A stretch of DNA of 64,000 bases from Patiriisocius sp047730165. GTDB taxonomy: Bacteria > Bacteroidota > Bacteroidia > Flavobacteriales > Flavobacteriaceae. The DNA lies in NCBI RefSeq assembly GCF_047730165.1, contig NZ_CP159834.1:806001-870000 (forward strand), written 5' to 3'. Of this stretch, positions 44,142 through 52,387 are shown piece by piece. The first letter of the stretch is position 1. Each line of letters opens with the position of its first letter. The notes below the pieces were generated by a model, which saw only the letters and a list, made by a program, of their open reading frames with translations, did no database searches and had not been told where the DNA came from. Position numbers and translations under genes: made by a program.

Positions 44142-45005
44142 ATGGCGAATCTCAAGGAAATAAGAAACAGAATATCATCCGTTGGATCAACAATGCAGAT
44201 TACAAGTGCTATGAAAATGGTATCTGCTGCAAAGTTGAAGAAGGCGCAGGATGCGATTACAGCAATGCGTCCTTATTCTGAAAAATTAACGGAGCTATTA
44301 CAAAACCTAAGCGCAACACTTGACGCAGATAGCGGTAGTAAATACAGCGATCAACGTGACGTTAATAAAGTATTAATCGTTTCTATAACTTCTAACCGTG
44401 GTCTTGCTGGAGCTTTCAATAGTAATATTGTAAAAGCCTCTAAAGTATTAGCAAATGAAACCTACGCTGGAAAGCAAGTAGATTTTGTAACTATCGGTAA
44501 AAAAGGAAATGACATCCTTAAAAAGGACGGAACGATTATCCATCACAATAGTGCCATTTTTGACGATTTATCTTTTGATAATTCTTCTGATGTTGCCGAA
44601 ATGCTAATGGAGCAATTTGCAAACAGGAGCTACGACAAGATTGTACTCGTATATAACAACTTTAAAAACGCTGCAACTCAAATAGTGATGAGAGAGCAAT
44701 TTTTGCCTATCCTCCCTGCTGCTGCAACAGAAGTGACTACAACAGTAGATTATATCTTTGAGCCATCAAAAGAAAAGATTGTAGAAGGGCTGATCCCTAA
44801 GAGCTTAAAAACACAATTGTTTAAGGCGATTAGAGACAGTGTAGCTAGCGAGCACGGCGCACGTATGACAGCAATGCACAAAGCAACAGACAACGCAACA
44901 GAGATGCGTGATGCGCTTAAATTACAATATAACAAAGCACGTCAAGCATCCATTACAAACGAAATATTAGAGATCGTTGGTGGTGCAGAGGCATTAGCAG
45001 GCTAA
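44142..45005 (+). CDS. atpG: ATP synthase F1 subunit gamma
   Basis: A 287-residue rotor shaft of F1. N-terminal helix MANLKEIRNRISSVGSTMQITSAMKMVSAAKLKKAQ and the C-terminal helix SEHGARMTAMHKATDNATEM, with NKARQASITNEILEIVGGAEAL, form the coiled coil; SITSNRGLAGAFN lies in the Rossmann-like part. The last gene of the operon; a terminator follows. Confidence 0.96.
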   Translation: MANLKEIRNRISSVGSTMQITSAMKMVSAAKLKKAQDAITAMRPYSEKLTELLQNLSATLDADSGSKYSDQRDVNKVLIVSITSNRGLAGAFNSNIVKASKVLANETYAGKQVDFVTIGKKGNDILKKDGTIIHHNSAIFDDLSFDNSSDVAEMLMEQFANRSYDKIVLVYNNFKNAATQIVMREQFLPILPAAATEVTTTVDYIFEPSKEKIVEGLIPKSLKTQLFKAIRDSVASEHGARMTAMHKATDNATEMRDALKLQYNKARQASITNEILEIVGGAEALAG

Positions 45006-45039
45006 TCTCAACTCCGCTCGATTACCGGTAAAACTTTTT

Positions 45040-45076
45040 AAAACCTCTCAAGTCTTCATGATTTGAGAGGTTTTTT
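45040..45076 (+). terminator. Terminator of the ATP synthase operon
   Basis: Stem AAAACCTCTCAA with TTGAGAGGTTTT around an 11-base loop, followed by a T run, 35 bases after the atpG stop. Confidence 0.92.
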
Positions 45077-45199
45077 CTTTCCCTTCCGAAATGTTCAAAA
45101 CAATACAAAATCTCAATTATTCTAAACCAACAGCCAATATTATAAAAGTAACTCAGTTAAATAATTGATAACTATCTTTATACACACTAACTTAATCGC

Positions 45200-45715
45200 A
45201 TGTCATTTCAAAAATTAATTTCAATTTTTATACTAGCGCTCACGCTCTTCAGCTTTTGCAATTGTGGTAATGCAAAGCCAGATGGTGAGTCTATACAATT
45301 TCAGCAAAACCCACCCTTTTTGATTGAAGGGGTAACCGCTCAAAAATGGATGGCCGGAATTCAAGAAGGAGGCACCGGCACCAACTTAGTCGTTCCCGTT
45401 TCACACATAAAAGAAGGGGTTGTCTTTAAGGACCTTTATTTTAGGGACCAAGTGATTGAAGCAAAGACAGACCCAAGTATCAGAGTGCGCTATAATGGAT
45501 ATTTTAAAGACGAAAAGAAAGATTTTGTGATGGATAGCGATTATGTAACTGAAGCACAAAACACGCCTAGAACTCCTTTCCCATTCGACTTAACAGTCAA
45601 CGAAGCCGTGTTTAGTTATGCCTATCAAAACAAAGAGTTCTATTATAAAATCACTGGTGTCATAGACCTAGAGCCACTTTTCTTGCCTTCTGTAAACCCC
45701 AATGGTATTGACTAA
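45200..45715 (+). CDS. Hypothetical lipoprotein (171 aa)
   Basis: Not recognised. The lipoprotein signal peptide ends at a Cys-rich site (TLFSFCNCG, C20/C22). The mature part has alternating hydrophobic and polar residues suggesting beta structure: PFLIEGVTAQKWMAGIQEGGTGTN, FKDLYFRDQVIEAKTDP, FSYAYQNKEFYYKITGVI. Probably on the periplasmic face of the outer membrane. It ends 22 bases before the flippase gene. Confidence 0.75.
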   Translation: MSFQKLISIFILALTLFSFCNCGNAKPDGESIQFQQNPPFLIEGVTAQKWMAGIQEGGTGTNLVVPVSHIKEGVVFKDLYFRDQVIEAKTDPSIRVRYNGYFKDEKKDFVMDSDYVTEAQNTPRTPFPFDLTVNEAVFSYAYQNKEFYYKITGVIDLEPLFLPSVNPNGID

Positions 45716-45737
45716 TTACAACTAGATAATAGATCTT

Positions 45738-47198
45738 TTGAGCCTTTATAAAAAACTCTTTCAACAAACATTTATTTACGGTCTCGCTACGGTTTTGCCA
45801 CGTGCACTCGCCATTGTCCTGGTGCCTTTGTACACGTCAGTATTAGACCCTTCATCTTTTGGGGTATATGCGACTTTGATGGCCTATATTATTTTAGGTA
45901 ATGTTTTGCTCAGCTATGGAATGGAAACCGCATTTTTTAGGTTTCTCAATAAAGACGGTAATAAAAAATCATTGGTGCAATCTACTGCACTTACCTCGAT
46001 CACAATAACGTCTTTGGCCATTTTTGTCCTCGCATATCTACTTAAAGACCAAATAGCTAATCTCATTGGTTTTGATGAACGCTACGTCGTTTGGGCTTTA
46101 CAAATTTTAGTTTTAGACGCCTTAGTAATCATCCCTTTCGTATGGTATAGGGCCAACGAAAAACCACTAAAGTATGCGTTTGTAAAAATCCTGAATGTTT
46201 GTATTAATTTAGGCTTTAATCTTTTCTTCTTGTTAGCATTACCTATACTCGACAAAGGCAATCTAGAAACTTTTTGGGGTGCTATGCGTTTGGTAGACTA
46301 TCCCGTAGATTTTATTTTTAAGGCAAATATAATTGCCAGTGGTGCTACCTTATTAATGGTCTTGCCCTTATACTTTAAAATCAAGTTTAAATTTGATTAT
46401 GCCCTTTGGAAACAGATGATGCGATATGCATTTCCTGTTCTTATTGCTGGGATTGCCTTTTCTATTAATGAAGCTTTTGATAAGATTCTATTAGACTATT
46501 TACTCCCGGAGGATATTGCAGAAACCGAAGTAGGCGTCTATGCCGCCTGTTACAAACTGGGTGTTTTTATGACCTTGTTTGCCACTGCATTTAGACTGGG
46601 TATTGAGCCATTCTTTTTTAATCATTCAAAGGAGGCAAATGCAAAAGAAACCTATGCGCTTATCACAAAGTACTTCACCATTTTTGGTTGTATCATTTTT
46701 CTGGTGGTAATGGTTTATATTGATTTTTTCAAACAACTCTTGATTCGTGATGAAGCTTATTGGGTAGCGCTATCAGTAGTGCCGTTTATTCTGCTAGCTA
46801 ATCTTTGTTTAGGCATTTATCACAATCTTTCTGTGTGGTATAAAGTGACAGACCGCACCAAGTACGGCGCCTACATTTCGGTATTTGGCGCAATTATCAC
46901 CATCGTTGTAAACTTTGCATTAATCCCCATTATAAGCTACAAAGGAGCGGCAATAGCAACACTTGCTGCCTATGGCTCTATGATGTTAACAAGCTATTTT
47001 TTAGGGCGGAAATATTACAGGGTACCTTATGAAGTCAAAAAAATAGGTACATACTTAATGGTGGCAACAGGTTTTGGCGCTGTTTCATTTTACGTTTTTG
47101 ATCGAAATCTCATCATTGGAACTGCCTTATTATTGGTATTTTTGTTAGGCGTGTTCTTTATTGAAAAGAAGGAGTTAAAACAAATTATCAAAAAATAA
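45738..47198 (+). CDS. Polysaccharide/LPS flippase (MATE-like, Wzx family)
   Basis: A 486-residue membrane protein starting at TTG (MSLYKKLFQQTFIYGLATVLPRAL), with about 14 hydrophobic helices. YTSVLDPSSFGVYATLMAYI near the start and GVYAACYKLGVFMTLFATAFRLGIEPFFF in the middle are typical of oligosaccharide flippases. It would move lipid-linked saccharides across the inner membrane. It opens a plus-strand group (dut, nucleotidyltransferase, TPR, DUF4292, EnvC-like) that I know as conserved in Flavobacteriaceae. Confidence 0.88.
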   Translation: MSLYKKLFQQTFIYGLATVLPRALAIVLVPLYTSVLDPSSFGVYATLMAYIILGNVLLSYGMETAFFRFLNKDGNKKSLVQSTALTSITITSLAIFVLAYLLKDQIANLIGFDERYVVWALQILVLDALVIIPFVWYRANEKPLKYAFVKILNVCINLGFNLFFLLALPILDKGNLETFWGAMRLVDYPVDFIFKANIIASGATLLMVLPLYFKIKFKFDYALWKQMMRYAFPVLIAGIAFSINEAFDKILLDYLLPEDIAETEVGVYAACYKLGVFMTLFATAFRLGIEPFFFNHSKEANAKETYALITKYFTIFGCIIFLVVMVYIDFFKQLLIRDEAYWVALSVVPFILLANLCLGIYHNLSVWYKVTDRTKYGAYISVFGAIITIVVNFALIPIISYKGAAIATLAAYGSMMLTSYFLGRKYYRVPYEVKKIGTYLMVATGFGAVSFYVFDRNLIIGTALLLVFLLGVFFIEKKELKQIIKK

Positions 47199-47261
47199 AT
47201 TTTACTCCCGTCTCAGCAACAGAAAGACTGGATGAAGCGTTAGCTCAACTAAACAAACAAT

Positions 47262-47699
47262 ATGGCCAACATTAAAATTATAAACAAGTCTTCCCATCCA
47301 CTCCCTAGCTACGAGACAATCGCTAGTGCAGGAATGGATATCCGTGCAAATGTTCCAGAACCCTCAACACTAAAACCTTTGCAACGTGCCATAGTAAGAA
47401 CCGGTCTCTTTATAGAATTACCTATAGGTTTTGAGGCGCAAGTTCGTCCTCGTAGTGGCCTAGCAGCAAAAAAAGGAATTACCGTTCTAAACAGCCCAGG
47501 AACCATTGATGCTGATTATCGTGGTGAGATAGGGGTCATTCTTGTAAATTTAAGCAATGAAGATTTTACTATAGAGAATGGAGAACGTATTGCTCAATTA
47601 GTAATCGCAAAACATGAGCGAGCAATTTTTGAAGAGGTAGAAGAATTATCTGAAACAAAAAGAGGAGCGGGCGGATTTGGTTCGACAGGAACCAAATAA
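47262..47699 (+). CDS. dut: dUTP diphosphatase
   Basis: A trimeric dUTPase (145 aa) that removes dUTP and makes dUMP for thymidylate. All five motifs are visible: GMDIRA, RPRSGLAAKKGI, NSPGTIDADYRGEI, GERIAQLVI, and the C-terminal RGAGGFGSTG arm. Confidence 0.97.
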   Translation: MANIKIINKSSHPLPSYETIASAGMDIRANVPEPSTLKPLQRAIVRTGLFIELPIGFEAQVRPRSGLAAKKGITVLNSPGTIDADYRGEIGVILVNLSNEDFTIENGERIAQLVIAKHERAIFEEVEELSETKRGAGGFGSTGTK

Positions 47700-47742
47700 T
47701 ACTGAAAAACTCAAATATTATATCCTAAATCTACAATCATAA

Positions 47743-48759
47743 ATGAAGATCATAGTCCCAATGGCTGGCCGCGGAAGCCGTCTACGTCCACATAGTTTAA
47801 CAGTACCAAAACCACTAATTCCTGTCGCTGGAAAACCTATCGTTCACAGATTGGTGGCAGATATCGTTGGTGTATTAAATCAGGACATTGAAGAGATTGC
47901 TTTCATTCTTGGTGATCCTGCTTTCTTTGGAGACGACGTTGTAGAAAGTTTAAAGGACCTCGCGAGAGAACTAGGTGCAAAACCTAGTATATACCGTCAG
48001 CTCGACCCTAAAGGAACTGGACACGCGATTATGTGTGCAGCCCCTTCTTTAAGTGGCCCTGCTGTTATAGCATATGCAGACACCTTGATCCGTGCAGATT
48101 TTGACTTAGATAAGGAAGCAGATGCTGTAATCTGGACAAAACACGTTGAAAATCCTTCGGCGTATGGTGTGGTAAACTTGAATGAAAAAGACGAAATTAT
48201 CGAGCTGGTTGAGAAACCTGAAACCTTCGTAAGTGATCAAGCCGTAATCGGTATTTATTATTTCAAGGACGTTTCGGTGTTGAAAAAAGAATTACAATAC
48301 GTATTGGACAATAACATCATTAATGGCGGAGAGTACCAGATTAATGATGGTATCAAGCGAATGATGGCAGATGGGAAAATCTTTAAAGCGGGCGCTGTAA
48401 GTGAATGGATGGACTGCGGAAATAAAGAAGTAACCGTTGAAACGAATCGCAGAATGCTCGGTTTTCTTGCCGACGCAAACGAGCCGCTCATTTCAGAAAA
48501 TAGTACTGTGGAGAATTCAGAGATTATTCCTCCTTGCTTTATTGGGGATGGCGTGGTTATAAAAAATAGTGTTATTGGACCCTTCGCATCCATCGGGAAA
48601 GGCACAATAATTGAAGACAGCACATTGAAAAACAGCATCATACAAACCAGCACAACAATTAAAAATGCTGCTTTAGACAATGCAATGATCGGAAACCACG
48701 CACATTTTGACGGGAAGTTTACAAACGTGAGTATCGGTGATTATTCACAGTTGAAATAA
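47743..48759 (+). CDS. Sugar-phosphate nucleotidyltransferase with left-handed beta-helix
   Basis: A 338-residue enzyme of the nucleotidyltransferase family. N-terminal signature MAGRGSRLRPHSLTVPKPLIPVAGKPIVH; YADTLIRADFDL and INDGIKRMMADGKIF complete the catalytic domain (1-240). The C-terminal 80 residues have hexapeptide-like repeats (NSVIGPFASIGKGTIIEDSTLKNSIIQ). It probably makes an NDP-sugar for surface glycans, as the neighbouring flippase suggests; the sugar cannot be read by eye. Confidence 0.88.
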   Translation: MKIIVPMAGRGSRLRPHSLTVPKPLIPVAGKPIVHRLVADIVGVLNQDIEEIAFILGDPAFFGDDVVESLKDLARELGAKPSIYRQLDPKGTGHAIMCAAPSLSGPAVIAYADTLIRADFDLDKEADAVIWTKHVENPSAYGVVNLNEKDEIIELVEKPETFVSDQAVIGIYYFKDVSVLKKELQYVLDNNIINGGEYQINDGIKRMMADGKIFKAGAVSEWMDCGNKEVTVETNRRMLGFLADANEPLISENSTVENSEIIPPCFIGDGVVIKNSVIGPFASIGKGTIIEDSTLKNSIIQTSTTIKNAALDNAMIGNHAHFDGKFTNVSIGDYSQLK

Positions 48760-48775
48760 AAGAATAAGACAAGCT

Positions 48776-48884
48776 ACGCTCCCTCTGGGAGCGTCAAACT
48801 TTTCAATCAGCCTTTTCGGTTGAGTAGATAAAGTTTTGCGAGGGGTTTTCAGGGATAGTCGAGACGCACAAGCTATAAGGCGAA
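48776..48884 (+). other. Structured intergenic segment
   Basis: The 158-base gap holds a perfect hairpin ACGCTCCC-TCT-GGGAGCGT (48776-48794) and then an imperfect long-range pairing (CAAACTTT with AAAGTTTTG, enclosing TCAAtcagcc/cggTTGA-like arms). It could be an attenuator, a 5' leader or a decayed repeat. No T run follows. Confidence 0.5.
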
Positions 48885-48917
48885 TCAGGCTTTGGAAAAG
48901 GACTAGACAATAATTAT

Positions 48918-50276
48918 ATGAAAAATAACATTCTTACATACGTATTCATCTTCTTACTGCCACTGTTGGGGTTCGCGCAAGAAAACCTAGGTGATGCCCC
49001 TGCGGATGATTTAGGAGATGTTACAGACGCGTTTCAAGAGGCCTTTTTTGAAGCACTTAAACAAAAGGGTATCGAGAATTATGAGTTAGCTTTAAATGCA
49101 CTAGATGAAGCAGAACGCGCTGCCCAAGGGGATCAAGAACAACTAGCAGTCGTCTATTTTGAAAAAGGTAAAAACTTAGTCTCTCTTAAAAAATACAATG
49201 CGGCAGAAGTCCAATTTGAAAGCGTACTCTCTTCAACACCTGACCAACTAGATGTCATGGAGTCTTTGTACAATGTCTATTATTTACAGCGTAATTATGA
49301 AAAAGCAATCCCGTTGGTAATAGTACTTATAACAAAAGATCCAGATTATAAAGAAGACCTAGCAAGCCTTTATTTACGAACGCAGCAATACGATGAAGCG
49401 ATTGTTATTCTAGATGAGTTAGATCAAGATTTAGGAGAAAGTGCCTATAGAAACACTTTGCGAAAATCTGTCTATAGAGCAACTGGCAATAATGAGCAAC
49501 AAATAGAAAAACTTGAAACTCGTGTAGACGCAAACCCAAAAAAAGAACAAGATTATTTAAGTCTCATCTACTTATATAGTGACGAAGGAAATACAGAAAA
49601 AGCATTTGAAACAGCTAAAGAGCTCTTAAAAAACCAACCAAAAAGCGAGATGGTTCATCTTGCACTTTACAAATTCTATCTAGATGCCGGTTTAACAAAA
49701 GAGGCAATTATGTCTATGGAGCTTGTTTTTGAATCTCAAAAAATAGACAAAGAAAGTAAATATCGCGTGTTAGGTGATTTTATTTCGTTTGTGGATACGC
49801 ACCCAGAATTTGAAAAAACACTTGAGAAAACTGTCCATGACTTTTCAGAAGAAAACGGGGCGGTATATGAAAAACTAGGAGACTATTACGTGTCAAAAAA
49901 CCGTAAAGAAGAAGCTATAGCTGCTTATAAAAAAGGCTTGGCAAATGATGCGGATAATTATAGCTTGCTCAAAAACACACTGTTGATATTAATCAACCTT
50001 GGGCAATTTGACGAAGCAGCTACTTACAGTAGCAGCGGGCTCGATATTTTTCCTGCACAGCCTTTACTTTATTTATTGAATGGGGTTGCAAACATAGGCC
50101 TACAGAATACAGATAAAGCTATTGAATCACTTGAAACCGGCGTGGACTACGTGGTGGAAAACGACGCCTTAGAAAAAGACTTTTTTACACAACTAGAAAA
50201 AGCATATGCCCTTAATGGTAATATTAAAAAAGCAGCGGAGTATGCTAAACGGGCTGCTTCCATCGTTATCAACTAA
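48918..50276 (+). CDS. Periplasmic tetratricopeptide-repeat protein
   Basis: A 452-residue exported protein with a signal peptide (about 1-21, LLGFAQ) and about ten TPR-like helix pairs, such as VYFEKGKNLVSLKKYNAAEVQFESVL and YEKLGDYYVSKNRKEEAIAAYKKGLA. A scaffold role in the envelope is likely; partners unknown. It stops one base before the DUF4292 start, in a conserved group. Confidence 0.85.
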   Translation: MKNNILTYVFIFLLPLLGFAQENLGDAPADDLGDVTDAFQEAFFEALKQKGIENYELALNALDEAERAAQGDQEQLAVVYFEKGKNLVSLKKYNAAEVQFESVLSSTPDQLDVMESLYNVYYLQRNYEKAIPLVIVLITKDPDYKEDLASLYLRTQQYDEAIVILDELDQDLGESAYRNTLRKSVYRATGNNEQQIEKLETRVDANPKKEQDYLSLIYLYSDEGNTEKAFETAKELLKNQPKSEMVHLALYKFYLDAGLTKEAIMSMELVFESQKIDKESKYRVLGDFISFVDTHPEFEKTLEKTVHDFSEENGAVYEKLGDYYVSKNRKEEAIAAYKKGLANDADNYSLLKNTLLILINLGQFDEAATYSSSGLDIFPAQPLLYLLNGVANIGLQNTDKAIESLETGVDYVVENDALEKDFFTQLEKAYALNGNIKKAAEYAKRAASIVIN

Positions 50277-50277
50277 T

Positions 50278-51057
50278 ATGAAGCAAACCCACATCATTAT
50301 TTTAGGCTTTTTGAGTCTTTTACTTAGCGCCTGCGGAGGGGTTAAGCCTGTTACGGGTTCTAGTACTGCAGACAACTCTCTTGCGGCAAAAGCGATTATT
50401 GCCTCCCACAATAATGCCGAGCCTACTTTCAATACACTCGCCGCTAGGATGTATGTTGCTTATGAAGATGAGAAAAAATCTCAAGGTATTACCATAAGTC
50501 TGCGAATGCAGAAAGATGAAAAAATATGGATTAAAGCCTCGCTGCTTGGCGTCACCATTGCAAAATCGCTCATTACAAAAAACAGTGTTCAGTATTACGA
50601 AACCATCAGCAACACTTATTTTGATGGGGATTTTGAACTTTTAAGCAACTGGTTAGGCACCGATATTAATTTTGAAAAAGCCCAAGCCATATTACTGGGG
50701 CAGTCCGTTTTTAGCCTAAGTACAAATAACTATACAACGGCCGTTGTAACCAACAAATATAGACTCCAACCTAAAAACCCTTTGGGTGATTTTTACTTTT
50801 CTGTTCTATTAAATCCTGATACCTTTAAGGTCTCACATGAAAGCGTTTCTCAACCTTCGGAAATGCGTCAACTTGAAGTTCAGTACGGGCAATACCAAAC
50901 AGTTGATGGCCAATTATTTCCTACTACACTAGAAGTAAACACAGAGGATGAAGGCAAAAAAACTAAAATCGAAATGGAATACAGAAAGATAGACCTCAAC
51001 CCTGCTATTAACTTTTCATTTAATATCCCAAACGGGTATACACCAATAGAACTTTAG
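50278..51057 (+). CDS. DUF4292 lipoprotein
   Basis: 259 residues from the ATG at 50278 (MKQTHIIILG), with lipobox LLLSAC. The longer frame from 50206 is overlap with the TPR gene. The mature part is beta-rich: VAYEDEKKSQGITISLRMQKDEKIWIKASLLG and VEVNTEDEGKKTKIEMEYRKIDL-like strands. The fold may resemble LolA/LolB-type carriers (inference from pattern only). A conserved neighbour of the EnvC-like gene in this phylum. Confidence 0.82.
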   Translation: MKQTHIIILGFLSLLLSACGGVKPVTGSSTADNSLAAKAIIASHNNAEPTFNTLAARMYVAYEDEKKSQGITISLRMQKDEKIWIKASLLGVTIAKSLITKNSVQYYETISNTYFDGDFELLSNWLGTDINFEKAQAILLGQSVFSLSTNNYTTAVVTNKYRLQPKNPLGDFYFSVLLNPDTFKVSHESVSQPSEMRQLEVQYGQYQTVDGQLFPTTLEVNTEDEGKKTKIEMEYRKIDLNPAINFSFNIPNGYTPIEL

Positions 51058-51060
51058 ACC

Positions 51061-52293
51061 TTGAGCAAACACATCTATATAGTATTCTTTCTTTTTCTTC
51101 TAGCTGCCCAAGGATTTGCTCAGGTAGATAAGCAAAAGAATCTTGAGCGAAAACGCCAGAGCATCCTCAATGAAATTAAGCAAATCGAGGTTGTCCTATT
51201 TAAGACTCGTGGAGAGAAAAAGTCCCTCTTAACAGAAGTAGAAGATATTGATCAGCGCATTTCGGCAAGGCAAAACCTTATTAAGGTAACAAACCAACAG
51301 GCAAATTACCTGTCAAGAACCATCAATAATAATCTGGCTCAAATGGAGCAACTGCGTGAAGAGCTCAGAGCGCTCAAGAAAGATTATGCAGCGATGATCA
51401 ACAAATCGTATAAGAGTAAATCACAACAAAGCAGGGTCTTGTTTCTACTATCATCAGAGAGCTTTTTACAAGCGTATAAGCGCATACAGTATATGAAACA
51501 GTATACAGAATATCGCAAAAAGCAAGGAGTGACTATCAGGGAAAAGTCTGATAAGTTAATGACCATCAACACAGACCTCATCGCCCAGCGTAAACAAAAA
51601 GATGTGCTCATTTCAGAAAACAAGAAAGAAAAGAAAAAGCTAGAAGCAGAGCGTAAATCTCAAGAGTCACTTGTTGCCACGTTAAAGAAGGATGAAGGGA
51701 AGTTTGCGTCCCAAATAAAAAAGAAACAAAGAGAAGCAAGCAAGCTCGATAAAGAAATAGATGACTTAATAAAGGCTGCTATAGCAAAAGCCAACAAGGG
51801 AACTTCAGTAAAAGGAAATACAGTTTCAACAGCCTCTAGAGATCTTTTTTCGATGACACCAGAGGCGAGAGAACTCGCTAATAGTTTTACGAGCAACAAG
51901 GGAAAACTTCCTTGGCCAGTAGAACAAGGCGTAGTTGTGGGGAAGTTTGGAACTCATAAAGTGCCTTCAAACCCTAACCTTACACGCTCTAATAGTGGTG
52001 TAGAAATCGCCACTCAAGAAGACGCAATAGCACGCGCCGTATTTAATGGCGAGGTGATGGAGGTACAACAGATTAAAGGGTCTAATAAAGTGGTCATGAT
52101 ACGTCACGGTAATTATATCTCTATTTATAGCAACCTTTCTGGATTGAAAGTAAAAAAAGGTGATAAAGTAACCACAAAACAACCCTTAGGTACCGTTTCT
52201 AAGAATGCTGCCTCTGGGCGTTTTTTAATGAAATTTTATGTCTACAAAGACGGGAGCAAATTAAACCCTGCAGATTGGATTTTTAGAATGTAA
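51061..52293 (+). CDS. EnvC-like murein hydrolase activator with degenerate LytM domain
   Basis: A 410-residue exported protein starting at TTG: signal peptide (about 1-20, GFAQ), long coiled coil (about 22-245) and a C-terminal LytM/M23 fold (about 285-410). The catalytic residues appear lost: the first motif reads NSGVEIA where active enzymes have HxGxD, the middle reads ISIYSNL where YGHL is usual, and the last reads FLMKFYV instead of HLHFE. It is thus likely an EnvC-type activator of a peptidoglycan amidase in cell separation rather than a peptidase. Confidence 0.88.
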   Translation: MSKHIYIVFFLFLLAAQGFAQVDKQKNLERKRQSILNEIKQIEVVLFKTRGEKKSLLTEVEDIDQRISARQNLIKVTNQQANYLSRTINNNLAQMEQLREELRALKKDYAAMINKSYKSKSQQSRVLFLLSSESFLQAYKRIQYMKQYTEYRKKQGVTIREKSDKLMTINTDLIAQRKQKDVLISENKKEKKKLEAERKSQESLVATLKKDEGKFASQIKKKQREASKLDKEIDDLIKAAIAKANKGTSVKGNTVSTASRDLFSMTPEARELANSFTSNKGKLPWPVEQGVVVGKFGTHKVPSNPNLTRSNSGVEIATQEDAIARAVFNGEVMEVQQIKGSNKVVMIRHGNYISIYSNLSGLKVKKGDKVTTKQPLGTVSKNAASGRFLMKFYVYKDGSKLNPADWIFRM

Positions 52294-52387
52294 GTAACCT
52301 TGCTAGTGCTCAGAAAAAAACAAAGGATTACACATCAAAAGCGTATTGCTTTTTTCTTTACTTCGGAAATTTTAAGGGTGTTTTAGA

